This document shows, piece by piece, positions 44,608-53,162 of a stretch of DNA of 64,000 nt. The stretch spans positions 62,001 through 126,000 of the forward strand of contig CBDCIT010000018.1 in NCBI GenBank assembly GCA_965217615.1, written 5' to 3'. The DNA is from CAVOAK01 sp965217615 (GTDB lineage Bacteria > Pseudomonadota > Alphaproteobacteria > UBA8366 > CAVOAK01). The notes under the pieces are model-generated. The model saw only the letters and a program-made list of their open reading frames with translations, ran no database searches and was not told the origin of the DNA. Each line of letters opens with the position of its first letter. Within the stretch, counting starts at the first letter, position 1. The translations under genes and the position numbers were made by a program.

Positions 44608-44835
44608 ATGAAGGTGAGCAACCCGCGCGCCGCCGCTGGGTTTTTCAACGTGTCGCCGTTGTGGGCCACGTTCGACACCACTGCACCAGTTCCTGCCGTG
44701 CGCAGTATGGTCGTGCCGCGTTCGGCCGATACTGTTACGGTCGCGGATGTGCGGCGCCTGATTGGCGACCTAAGGACCCCCAATGTCAAAGCCACGCCAG
44801 GTCAGCGCGGGTCAATCATCGATACGCTCGCCTGA
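44608..44835 (+). CDS. Possible small protein of unknown function
   Basis: A 75-residue frame starts at ATG 44608 directly behind a strong GGGGAGGGG ribosome site. The sequence (NPRAAAGFFNVSPLWATFDT, VVPRSADTVTVADVRRLIGD) is soluble and does not match a family I know. The frame is open well upstream, and the gap between msrA and the GST gene has no other candidate. Confidence 0.4.
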   Translation: MKVSNPRAAAGFFNVSPLWATFDTTAPVPAVRSMVVPRSADTVTVADVRRLIGDLRTPNVKATPGQRGSIIDTLA

Positions 44836-44951
44836 GATCGTGCGCACGCCCATTCGACATTGTTGAGGGGCCGCCGTCGCCGCCGTAGAGTTACAGCTGC
44901 ACAATTGAATTTTGCATGCGCAATCGCGCGATGCTGTCCGGGAGGGACGGA

Positions 44952-45584
44952 ATGATAAACCTGTACGCATGGCGGACCGGGAACGGACGTAAGCCGATCA
45001 TCGCACTCGAGGAATTGGGCCTAGAGTATCGGCTGCATCCAATCAACATCTCCAAGCGTGAAGGCCGGAACTCGTCAGACTATCTGAAAATCCACCCAAT
45101 CGGTCAAGTCCCCGCCCTGGTCGATACTGAGGGACCTGGCGGCAGATCGGTCACGCTTATCGAGTCCGTGGCAATCCTTCTCTATCTTGCCGAAAAAGCG
45201 GGGGCACTCCTGCCCGACGACTCCGCTGCGCGTTGGGAAGCCGTGCAATGGGCCATCTATCACGCCGGAAGTGCCAACGTGATGTTGACGCAACTCTATT
45301 GGTTCATCAACCACGCTCCCGAGCAGCCTCCCTTCGCGATCGATCACTACCGTGAAGAGTCCGAGCGCCGGCTCGGTGTCCTCGACCAGGCACTCACGGG
45401 TCGCGACTGGTTGGCCGGCGACTATTCGATCGCCGACATTGCCCACTATCCTTCGATCAATTCGATGGAGTGGTTTCGGCTCGGTATCGATCTCGGCCAA
45501 TTCCCCAACCTCAACGCCTGGCGAGACCGCATGACAGCGCGGCCAGCGGTCGCCCGCGCGATGGAATTGCCGAAGGCGGCGTAA
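44952..45584 (+). CDS. Glutathione S-transferase (YghU/Ure2-like)
   Basis: I start at ATG 44952 after GGAGG. The 210-residue protein begins INLYAWRTGNGRKPIIALEE, typical of the Nu/YghU-like class in which TxNxxK groups bind glutathione. HPIGQVPALVD and IESVAILLYLAEKAG complete the glutathione site, and GRDWLAGDYSIADIAHYP is the C-terminal capping motif. Enzymes of this class often act as disulfide or organic-peroxide reductases. Confidence 0.87.
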   Translation: MINLYAWRTGNGRKPIIALEELGLEYRLHPINISKREGRNSSDYLKIHPIGQVPALVDTEGPGGRSVTLIESVAILLYLAEKAGALLPDDSAARWEAVQWAIYHAGSANVMLTQLYWFINHAPEQPPFAIDHYREESERRLGVLDQALTGRDWLAGDYSIADIAHYPSINSMEWFRLGIDLGQFPNLNAWRDRMTARPAVARAMELPKAA

Positions 45585-45609
45585 CAATAAACGCGCAATA
45601 GGAAACGAC

Positions 45610-45628
45610 GGCGCTTATCCGCAGCGCC
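45610..45628. terminator. Stem-loop between convergent genes
   Basis: GGCGCT (45610-45615) and AGCGCC (45623-45628) pair around a 7-base loop, between the GST gene and the convergent dipeptidase. There is no T run on either side, so termination is likely only by position. Confidence 0.4.
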
Positions 45629-45657
45629 GCCGTCCCTGGTCGACGTGAAGCGAGCCG

Positions 45658-46677
45658 TTACTTCCAGACCCGCTTGGCAATCCTGACCCAATTGCCACCA
45701 AGGATGTTGGCTATGTCTGCGTCTTTGTAACCCTGCTTTAGCAAGCCTTCGGTGAAGGCCGGCATTTGTTCGGGTTGAACATATTTGATATCCGGCCACG
45801 GAACGTCGCCCGGCGCCGGCGGATTCCATGCGCTCGGGCTGGAGTTCGAAGGATCGAACATCAGGTCGTTCCCGAAGCCGACATGATCCGGGCCCACCAT
45901 CTGGACCAGATAGTCGACGTGGCGGATCTGGTTCTCCGTTGAGTTGTCGTTGTCGCCAAGGAAGATGCCGACGCCGTTGACGCCCATCACGCCACCCGTC
46001 TTGGCGCAGGCCTTGATCTGGTCGTCGGCGATGTTGCGGGGATGATCCTTCAGCGCGTTCGGGTTGGAATGGCTGAACACCACGGGTGCCTTGGAGACCT
46101 CCATCACTTCCATGGTGGTCTTGTGGCCGGTATGGGTGCAGTCGACCACCATGCCGACCCGGTTCATCTCCTCAACGAGCTGCACGCCAAAGCGTGACAG
46201 ACCTTCGTTCGTGCGCTCCTTGCAGCCGTCGCCGACGGCGTTGCGCAGGTTGTAGGCCATCAGCATGTGGCGAATGCCGAGCTGGTAGTAGGTCGCCACC
46301 ATATTGATGTCGTAATTTACGGGGTTACTGCCCTGGAAGTGGAAGATGATACCGAGCTTGTCCTCGCGCTTGGCACGTTCGATGTCCTCGGCCGCCTCGA
46401 CCAGCACATAGTCATCGCTGTGGGCCAGGAAATAGGCGCGTTCCTCTGCGATCTTCTTGATCGCGTCCGGCATCTTGGTGCGGTCGCCACCCAGCGTCAG
46501 AGACACAACGTCGAAACCCGACGTTTTCAAACGTGGCAGGCCTTTAGACCGTTTTTCAGCCATATTGCCGCCACTAAAGGGCAGCGTGTTGTCCCAAACG
46601 CACGCCTCGCGGTGCACGCGCGCCGCATCCTCTGATACACCCCAGTCCGCCTTTGTATCGACGAGTGTTTCGCTCAT
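45658..46677 (-). CDS. Membrane-dipeptidase-like metallopeptidase (M19)
   Basis: The 339-residue protein belongs to the renal-dipeptidase family, a binuclear zinc TIM barrel that cleaves dipeptides, sometimes D-amino-acid-containing. VVDCTHTGHKTTMEVMEVSK, VVFSHSNPNALKDHPRN and DHVGFGNDLMFD are the metal and substrate segments. There is no signal peptide, so it is cytosolic. GGAGG precedes ATG 46677. It is transcribed alone. Confidence 0.88.
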   Translation of the reverse strand: MSETLVDTKADWGVSEDAARVHREACVWDNTLPFSGGNMAEKRSKGLPRLKTSGFDVVSLTLGGDRTKMPDAIKKIAEERAYFLAHSDDYVLVEAAEDIERAKREDKLGIIFHFQGSNPVNYDINMVATYYQLGIRHMLMAYNLRNAVGDGCKERTNEGLSRFGVQLVEEMNRVGMVVDCTHTGHKTTMEVMEVSKAPVVFSHSNPNALKDHPRNIADDQIKACAKTGGVMGVNGVGIFLGDNDNSTENQIRHVDYLVQMVGPDHVGFGNDLMFDPSNSSPSAWNPPAPGDVPWPDIKYVQPEQMPAFTEGLLKQGYKDADIANILGGNWVRIAKRVWK

Positions 46678-46881
46678 GTCAGCCTCCCTGGTCCGGAGTC
46701 ACAAACCGCCCCGGCGTTGTTGCCTGTATGGCTAGCCGACCCATGGCGCAGCCAGTCGTTTGCTGGCATGTAGAATAGCGCGGAATGCGTCCGGCCGCCA
46801 AGCGCGACAGGCGCAGGCGGTATCGCCGGCCGGATCGAGGCGATCCGGCAAGACTGAGTATTCCGGTACCAGACGGTATTT

Positions 46882-47358
46882 TTAGTTTAGGACGTCCGGC
46901 CAGTTTTCATTGGCGCTTGAAATGTGGCCCGGAATATCCGATTCCCATATGCGCCGGACGCTCTTGGAGTAGTTTAGATAGAGTTTACCCCCGACAATCG
47001 CCCAGGCATCCTTTTCGATTTTGGCCGTATAACCCTGGGAGACCGCATAGGAGCAGTAGCCACCGTATTGCGGCGCGTATTTTTCCGGGTTTGCCTGAAA
47101 CATGTCGCGGTTCTGCGCTGAGGCAAAGCGCCACTTCGCACCCATCCATTCTGTTTCAAACTTCTTGCTCCCTGAAACCGGTTTGCCTTGCGTGAAATAG
47201 GCGACGGGATCGGCCCCCTTGATGGCAATGCCGCGTTTCGCATAAATCGGCGGGTCCGCGGCTACGGCGGGTTGGATCACGGCAAACATCCCGGCGATCA
47301 GTACGACAGTGAATACCGCCGCGACCTGTCTCGGCAGGACGCAAGTGACATAGTTCAT
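46882..47358 (-). CDS. Secreted YHS-domain protein
   Basis: The 158-residue protein has a signal peptide (VAAVFTVVLIAGMFAVIQPA, cleaved near AVAAD), then GIAIKGADPVAYFTQGKPVS and WRFASAQNRDMFQANPEKYA, the YHS-domain core often found in metal-handling proteins. The Cys in GGYCSYAVSQGY is conserved in this subgroup. It should lie in the periplasm. GAGGG stands before ATG 47358. Confidence 0.83.
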   Translation of the reverse strand: MNYVTCVLPRQVAAVFTVVLIAGMFAVIQPAVAADPPIYAKRGIAIKGADPVAYFTQGKPVSGSKKFETEWMGAKWRFASAQNRDMFQANPEKYAPQYGGYCSYAVSQGYTAKIEKDAWAIVGGKLYLNYSKSVRRIWESDIPGHISSANENWPDVLN

Positions 47359-47638
47359 GGTTGAATTCCCTCTCTCGTGGCACGCCGCCGGGATGATCGG
47401 ACGATCCGGCTGGCAAAGATGTGATACATGTGCAATTCGACTTCAAGCCTCGACTGTCGACACTAGTGGAACACGTCAACGTCTTAATTTGTTCCCAATT
47501 GTGCTGTCCAACTATTAATTCGAAGAAGTGGCGATTGAAGCCATGACCCGGTCTGCGCTAGAACCCGCGACGGGCCTATCGTCGCTGGCAGTGAATATCC
47601 GCATCCTAATCAACCGTGAGTGCATAAGAGCGAGCAAC

Positions 47639-49318
47639 ATGGCTTCATATCAGTACGTTTATGTGATGAAGCGGCTGACCAAAGTCTATCCGGGAAGCCG
47701 TGAGGTCTTACGCGATATCACGCTCGCATTCCTGCCTGGCGCCAAGATAGGTGTCATCGGGTACAACGGAGCCGGTAAGTCTACTCTGCTTCGCATCATG
47801 GCTGGGCTCGAGCGGGAGATTAACGGCGAAGCTTGGATCGCCGAGGGCGCCACGGCTGGATACCTGCCGCAGGAGCCGCAGCTCGACGATGCCAGGACCG
47901 TCGGGGAAAACGTGCTCGAAGGCCTGGCGCCCATCAAGGCCGTCGTCGATCAGTTCGAAGCGGTAAGCGAACGGCTGGGCGAAGTCGTGGATGCCGACGA
48001 GATGACGGCGCTGATCGACGAGCAGGCGGCACTTCAGGAGCAGATCGATGCAGCCGACGCCTGGGATCTGTCGCGTACGGTCGAGATGGCCATGGATGCG
48101 CTGCGTTGCCCGCCAGCGGATGCCGATGTGGCCACGCTTTCGGGTGGCGAGGCCCGTCGTGTCGCTCTAGCGCGGCTTCTCCTGCAAAGACCGGATCTGC
48201 TGTTGCTCGACGAGCCAACCAACCACCTGGACGCCGAATCTGTTGCCTGGCTGGAGCGGCACCTGCGCGAGTATGCGGGTACGGTCGTTATGGTGACCCA
48301 CGATAGGTACTTCCTCGACAATGTGACGGGTTGGATTCTCGAACTGGACCGCGGCCACGGTATCCCCTACGAAGGCAACTATTCTTCCTGGCTCGAGCAG
48401 AAACAGCAGCGGCTGACGCAAGAAGGCAAGACCGAGGATGCTCGACTGTCGACGCTGGCACGTGAGCGCGAGTGGATTCAGGCCAGTCCCCGTGCGCGGC
48501 AAGCCAAAGCAAAAACGAGAATTACGGCCTATGAACGCTTGCTCATGGAAAGTACCGAACGCACGCAAAACAACGCTCAAATTGTTATTCCTCCGGGCCC
48601 GCGCCTCGGCGATCTTGTGCTCGAAGCGGTGCACCTACGCAAAGGATACGGCAATAATTTATTGATCGACGACTTGAGCTTTCGTCTGCCGCCGGGAGCT
48701 ATTGTTGGCGTAATTGGTCCGAATGGTGCCGGTAAAACAACGTTGTTCCAAATGATTACCGGAGCTCAAAAAGCAGATGACGGTAGCCTGAATATCGGCG
48801 ACAGCGTGAAATTCGGGTACGTCGAACAATCGCGCGACTCACTGAACGCGGACAAAAGCGTCTGGGAAGAGATTTCGCAAGGTGAGACAGAGATCGAGCT
48901 GGGAAAACGCAAGATCCAGAGCAGGGCCTATGTCGGCGCCTTTAATTTCCGCGGCGCCGACCAACAAAAGAAGGTTGGGCAACTCTCCGGAGGCGAGCGT
49001 AATCGCGTGCATTTGGCAAAGCTCTTGCGGCAAGGCGCCAACTTGCTTCTGTTGGACGAGCCGACCAACGACCTCGATGTCGATACATTGCGGGCGCTCG
49101 AAGATGCGCTTGAGGAGTTTGCCGGCTCTGCCGTGATCATCAGTCATGACCGGTGGTTTCTCGATCGGATCGCAACCCACATACTGGCCTTCGAAGGCAT
49201 GAGTCATGTGGAGTGGTTTGAAGGCAATTATCAAGACTATGAGGGTGATCGTAAGCGGCGTCTTGGTGCGGACGCAGACCAACCGCATCGCATTAAGTAC
49301 CGACCGCTCGCTCCTTAA
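47639..49318 (+). CDS. ettA: ABC-F translation factor EttA
   Basis: I start at ATG 47639 (MASYQYVYVMKRLTKVYPGS); the 559 residues match EttA in length. Two ATPase domains have Walker A GYNGAGKSTLL and GPNGAGKTTLF, signatures LSGGEARRVALARLL and LSGGERNRVHLAKLL, and Walker B LLLLDEPTNHLDAES and LLLLDEPTNDLDVDT. The arm insertion and the interdomain linker (SPRARQAKAKTRITAYERL) that reach the ribosomal E site are present. It tunes early translation elongation to energy state. Confidence 0.92.
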   Translation: MASYQYVYVMKRLTKVYPGSREVLRDITLAFLPGAKIGVIGYNGAGKSTLLRIMAGLEREINGEAWIAEGATAGYLPQEPQLDDARTVGENVLEGLAPIKAVVDQFEAVSERLGEVVDADEMTALIDEQAALQEQIDAADAWDLSRTVEMAMDALRCPPADADVATLSGGEARRVALARLLLQRPDLLLLDEPTNHLDAESVAWLERHLREYAGTVVMVTHDRYFLDNVTGWILELDRGHGIPYEGNYSSWLEQKQQRLTQEGKTEDARLSTLAREREWIQASPRARQAKAKTRITAYERLLMESTERTQNNAQIVIPPGPRLGDLVLEAVHLRKGYGNNLLIDDLSFRLPPGAIVGVIGPNGAGKTTLFQMITGAQKADDGSLNIGDSVKFGYVEQSRDSLNADKSVWEEISQGETEIELGKRKIQSRAYVGAFNFRGADQQKKVGQLSGGERNRVHLAKLLRQGANLLLLDEPTNDLDVDTLRALEDALEEFAGSAVIISHDRWFLDRIATHILAFEGMSHVEWFEGNYQDYEGDRKRRLGADADQPHRIKYRPLAP

Positions 49319-49355
49319 TCATCCAAAGTTGGATAGCGAAAGGCTGACAGACCAA

Positions 49356-49763
49356 ATGGCCGTTCATCAACTTCTTAAGTGCAGTCCTTGTTTCTTCGTT
49401 AGGGATCCAAAAGCAGCAACCGAATTCTACGGAGCCAAGCTTGGGTTTGACCGCATCGAGCTGTTCGGCGACCAGGAAAAACCGTTTTTTGCGATCGCCT
49501 GCCGCGATGACGCGATGATCATGTTTCGCTACATGCGGGATGGCCGGCCGGAGCGACCTTGGTATCCGGAAGCCGATGACGATCCGTTTGATGCCTACAT
49601 CCACGTATCGGATGTGGGGACACTGTTCGAAGAATTGAAAGGGGTAGGCGTTGCCGTAAGTCTTCTAACGGAAGTGCCGTACAGCATGCTTGAGATCATC
49701 GTCACTGACCTGGACGGCTACGTCTTACGCTTTGGTCAGGACACGAGCACGAACGACTGCTGA
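49356..49763 (+). CDS. Glyoxalase/VOC-family protein
   Basis: The 135-residue single-domain protein reads LLKCSPCFFVRDPKAATEFY, GFDRIELFGDQEKPFFAIAC and MLEIIVTDLDGYVLRFGQ, the beta-alpha-beta-beta-beta repeats of the VOC superfamily. The final DLDGYVLRFG holds a usual metal Glu position as Leu, so a metal-free role is possible. It begins 37 bases after ettA on the same strand. Confidence 0.8.
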   Translation: MAVHQLLKCSPCFFVRDPKAATEFYGAKLGFDRIELFGDQEKPFFAIACRDDAMIMFRYMRDGRPERPWYPEADDDPFDAYIHVSDVGTLFEELKGVGVAVSLLTEVPYSMLEIIVTDLDGYVLRFGQDTSTNDC

Positions 49764-49813
49764 AGACAGGCGATTTTAGCCTTAGTTTCCGCGGTAGGAC
49801 GCTGAATATCGGG

Positions 49814-50440
49814 CTAATTGCTCGGGGCGACGATCAGCAAATTTGTCTTTGCCCGCAATTGTTCGATGAGACCTTCGACTCCGCCTTGGCGTTGGATCAC
49901 CGATGCAAATTCTGCGCGCTGCGTGACACTCATGCTTATGCCCTCGACCTTTACGTCGATGATCTTGAGCTCTCCATTCCTTTCCAGGACTTGCCAGTCA
50001 ACGCGATATGGAGGACCGCCTGTGGGCCGCAAGATTTCAGTCAGCACCAATGTATCTCGGCCCGGCTCCGCGCGTATCGAGCGAACCTCGAAGGTCTCTC
50101 CCGAATACTCAGAAAACCGTGACGCGTAGGTGACAACGATGAAATCCTCGAACAGCCCAAGAAATTCGGTCATTTGTTGCTTGTCGGCACGGCGCACATG
50201 TTTGCCGAGCGTAAAACGTCCAATTCGCTCAACGTCAAAGTTTTTCCGAAAGAGTGCGCGAAACCGAGTTTCGCGTTCGGCATCTGCGATACCGTTCGCC
50301 GTAAGTAGGCGGATTGCGGAATCGCCAAGCTCCTTGACGAAATCACCGGCTTTGTCTCCGGCCGCCGCATCGGACGGCGGGAGTGCCGCAAGGACGAGTA
50401 TGGCGAAGACTACGGCCAGGATCCGGCAGCGGGTATGCAT
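49814..50440 (-). CDS. mlaC: Phospholipid transport protein MlaC-like
   Basis: The 208-residue protein has a signal peptide (RILAVVFAILVLAALPPSDA), then the MlaC/Ttg2 pattern: FRKNFDVERIGRFTLGKHVR, EFLGLFEDFIVVTYASRFSE and YRVDWQVLERNGELKIIDVK. It carries phospholipid across the periplasm between the outer-membrane MlaA and the inner-membrane MlaFEDB. It is 18 bases after mlaA, so the two form an operon; mlaFED are not in the window. Confidence 0.9.
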   Translation of the reverse strand: MHTRCRILAVVFAILVLAALPPSDAAAGDKAGDFVKELGDSAIRLLTANGIADAERETRFRALFRKNFDVERIGRFTLGKHVRRADKQQMTEFLGLFEDFIVVTYASRFSEYSGETFEVRSIRAEPGRDTLVLTEILRPTGGPPYRVDWQVLERNGELKIIDVKVEGISMSVTQRAEFASVIQRQGGVEGLIEQLRAKTNLLIVAPSN

Positions 50441-50458
50441 TGGGCTAATCGAGGTTGC

Positions 50459-51250
50459 TCAACGGGCCCAGCTTTTGCCGAATTTGAATGAAATGCTTGG
50501 AATGCCAACTGGATCGCCCGATTCACCATTTCGAATTTCATCCATTCTCCGTTGGCGATATTGGCTGCGGACCGCTGCGTAGAAGTCGAGCGAGGTGCGT
50601 TCCAATTCCTCAAGTGTTTTGACGTTGCGCGAGGTGCGATCGACCGCGTCCATGCCGGTCCGCGTGTATAGGATCCATTCGCGATCGGTGTTATTGGTCC
50701 AGTATACGACCGGATCAGCAAAATACTCGCCTGCCAACCCGACGGCGTCGCGCGGATTGGAAGGTCCAAATATTGGCAACATCAGATATGGACCTTCGCC
50801 GATGCCCCAAACGGCGAGTGTTTGCCCAAAATCCTCGTTGTGAAACTCGAATCCAAATTCGCTAGCGATATCGAAGAGACCACCAATTCCGAGGCTCGAA
50901 TTCAACAGGAAGCGGCCGACTGTGTCTCCGGCGCGTCCAATCTCACCCTGCAAAACGTCATTCGCGAGAATAATGGGTGACCGTAGGTTATTGAGGAAGT
51001 TACGGACACCATCGCGGAACGGGTCGGGAAGAGCCGTGTTGTAAACCGCCGCAAGCGGTCTAAGAATGGCTTTGTCGAGCGTTAGGTTGAAGCTAAATAT
51101 CGCCCGGTTCAGAGGCTCAAGGGGATCGCCCGCTTCGAGGTATGCCGCACGGGCCTCTGGATCTGACGGAATCGTTGCGCAGCCTGCTGCGACGAACGCA
51201 ACAAGCGCCAGCGCTGCAAGGTTGGGCAGATTTGCGCTGGAGTGCCGCAC
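50459..51250 (-). CDS. mlaA: Outer-membrane lipoprotein MlaA (VacJ)
   Basis: GTG 51250 is chosen because it opens a lipoprotein signal (LALVAFVAAGC, lipobox AAGC); GGAG lies about 10 bases upstream. The mature part begins GDPLEPLNRAIFSFNLTLDK and continues with NNLRSPIILANDVLQGEIGR and EGPYLMLPIFGPSNPRDAVG, the MlaA hallmarks. It removes phospholipids from the outer leaflet of the outer membrane. The frame runs upstream without a better start. Confidence 0.9.
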   Translation of the reverse strand: MRHSSANLPNLAALALVAFVAAGCATIPSDPEARAAYLEAGDPLEPLNRAIFSFNLTLDKAILRPLAAVYNTALPDPFRDGVRNFLNNLRSPIILANDVLQGEIGRAGDTVGRFLLNSSLGIGGLFDIASEFGFEFHNEDFGQTLAVWGIGEGPYLMLPIFGPSNPRDAVGLAGEYFADPVVYWTNNTDREWILYTRTGMDAVDRTSRNVKTLEELERTSLDFYAAVRSQYRQRRMDEIRNGESGDPVGIPSISFKFGKSWAR

Positions 51251-51634
51251 GATCAACGCATCTCCACGATCAACTGAATTGGCACGGCGCGGCAAACCGC
51301 GGCCACAACAAAGCCGCCGCCATATGCGCCCCGTGCGGCGTGGAATTCGTTCATCGCGATGTCTACTTTGTTTTGCTGACTTGAGATCGCCACAGCTCCA
51401 CCCGGCGCACTGAAGGTACCCGCTCCCACTACCAAGCCTCACCTATCACAGGCGGGGTGAAAACACTATACAGCATGTGCGGAAACTGTGTTCGTCGCGC
51501 ACCAACTGTTGCAAAAATGTCTCGCTTTCAGCCGGTGGGAACTTTCCAAAATTGTTGCTTTTTGACATAAGCATCTCTTTATATGCGTATTGGAATGAAC
51601 AACGCGTTGCGTCATAGTCCCCTGTTGGTTTGGC
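51251..51634. promoter_or_regulatory. Divergent promoter region with candidate ArsR-type operator
   Basis: The gap between mlaA and the ArsR-methyltransferase gene holds no supported gene. A TTGACA at 51562-51567 and GCGTAT at 51585-51590, 17 bases apart, could be the promoter for the latter. They bracket CATAAGCATCTCTTTATATG, an imperfect inverted repeat (CATAA and TTATATG) placed where an autoregulator would bind. Confidence 0.4.
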
Positions 51635-52618
51635 ATGGATCCCATGGAAACACTTCTCAAAGGAATGCGTGCAGCGGCCGAACCGACACGGCTTCGAATC
51701 CTAGCTGCGTGCAGCCGGACGGAGCTTACCGTCACGGACCTCACACAGATTTTGGGGCAAAGCCAACCGCGTGTTTCGCGCCACCTGAAGCTACTTGTGG
51801 ACGCAGGCCTGCTTGAGCGAAATCGCGAAGGAACGTGGGCCTATTACCGACTTGCGGCTGACGGACCCTGGGCCGATTTGACAGATACACTGGTCGCGCT
51901 TATTCCGCCGCGCGATGCCGTACTCATCAATGATCTTGAGCTGCTCGCGGAGGTCAAGCGCGCGCGCGCCAAATGGGCAACAGACTACTTCAGGCGAAAT
52001 GCCGCGCGGTGGGATAGCGTAAGGTCATTGCATATCGATGACGCCGAGGTCGAAAAAGCGCTCAAATCGCTGTTGGCACATGGCGAAGTACGCAATCTGC
52101 TCGACATCGGTACGGGAACTGCGCGCATGCTTGAAGTCCTGGGCGCGTCGGTCGAAAACGCGATCGGCGTCGATCTTTCGCATGAAATGCTGACGGTTGC
52201 CCGCGCTAACCTGGATCGAGCCAATCTGCACAACTGTCAGGTACGACACGGCGATATGTACCACCTTCCACTGGCCGGTCAGGCGTTTGACGCCGTTACA
52301 ATCCACCACGTGCTGCACTACGCAGATGAACCGGCACGAGTCATCGCGGAAGCGGCACGAATGCTTCTGCCCGGCGGACGGCTGGCCGTCGTCGATTTTG
52401 CAACGCACAACGAAGAGAGCCTGCGCACGGAACACGGTCATCAACGCCTCGGCTTCGATGATAAGGAACTTACAAGCTGGTTCGCCGCTGCAGGGCTTAA
52501 ATCTGAGCCGCCGGTTCATTTGCCGGGTACGCCGCTGACCGTATGCCTTTGGAGTGCTAGCAGCCGGACGGCGACTCGCTCATTTGCGGCGACAAACGCC
52601 CGTCGGAGGTCGGCTTGA
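51635..52618 (+). CDS. ArsR-type regulator fused to a SAM-dependent methyltransferase
   Basis: The first 90 residues are an ArsR winged helix (AAAEPTRLRILAACSRTELT, QILGQSQPRVSRHLKLLVDA, LLERNREGTWAYYRL) without the metal-binding CxC of ArsR/SmtB. From about residue 140 a class I methyltransferase follows (LLDIGTGTARMLEVLGAS, GVDLSHEMLTVAR, AVTIHHVLHYADEPARVIAE). In Alphaproteobacteria this fusion is commonly beside metF and is thought to sense the SAM/SAH cycle. Here the next gene is a thioesterase, which starts 25 bases past its stop. Confidence 0.85.
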   Translation: MDPMETLLKGMRAAAEPTRLRILAACSRTELTVTDLTQILGQSQPRVSRHLKLLVDAGLLERNREGTWAYYRLAADGPWADLTDTLVALIPPRDAVLINDLELLAEVKRARAKWATDYFRRNAARWDSVRSLHIDDAEVEKALKSLLAHGEVRNLLDIGTGTARMLEVLGASVENAIGVDLSHEMLTVARANLDRANLHNCQVRHGDMYHLPLAGQAFDAVTIHHVLHYADEPARVIAEAARMLLPGGRLAVVDFATHNEESLRTEHGHQRLGFDDKELTSWFAAAGLKSEPPVHLPGTPLTVCLWSASSRTATRSFAATNARRRSA

Positions 52619-52643
52619 GAGACGTCGCAGCCGCATTTGCGAG

Positions 52644-53162
52644 ATGAAAACGCCAGCACCGCTTTCCGGTTACTGTGACACGGTCCATGCAGAGTGGGTC
52701 GACTACAACGGTCACATGAACGTCGCGTACTATGTGCTTGCTTTCGATCGCGCGACGGATTGTTTTTTTGACTATTTGGGCCTCGGCATGGACTACGCAC
52801 GGTGCGGCGTTGGATCGGTCTTCGTCGTCGACATGAATGTCAGTTATCGACAGGAACTCCGGGAAGGCGATGAATTTGAGGTGACGACACGGTTGGTTGG
52901 TTTCGACGAGAAGCGCATTCATTTTTTCCACGAGATGTATCGTGGCGACCGCGAGCTCGCAGCCACTAATGAAATTCTTGCGCTTGACGTGGAACTGAGA
53001 AAGCGACGTGCAAGCCCGATTCCATCGCATGCCTCGACACTGCTCGCGGCGCTAAGCGCGGAACACGACAAGCTCCCTTTGCCTGACGGTGTCGGACGGG
53101 TTATCGCATTGCCCAACGATACGTCCAAGGGCGCGCCAGCAGGTTTGCGATCTGAGGGATGA
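52644..53162 (+). CDS. Hotdog-fold acyl-CoA thioesterase
   Basis: I start at ATG 52644. The 172-residue protein begins with HAEWVDYNGHMNVAYYVLAF, the 4-hydroxybenzoyl-CoA-thioesterase-type active-site helix, then VVDMNVSYRQELREGDEFEV and FDEKRIHFFHEMY. It resembles the thioesterase domain attached to carnitine dehydrogenase in some bacteria. It should hydrolyse a short polar acyl-CoA in the cytosol. Its 3' end lies opposite the 3' end of the S1C-like gene. Confidence 0.82.
   Translation: MKTPAPLSGYCDTVHAEWVDYNGHMNVAYYVLAFDRATDCFFDYLGLGMDYARCGVGSVFVVDMNVSYRQELREGDEFEVTTRLVGFDEKRIHFFHEMYRGDRELAATNEILALDVELRKRRASPIPSHASTLLAALSAEHDKLPLPDGVGRVIALPNDTSKGAPAGLRSEG

Noticed and set aside
51253..51435. 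A 60-residue minus-strand frame upstream of mlaA
   Set aside because: No ribosome site or family resemblance; it lies in the divergent promoter gap and ends at the mlaA start.
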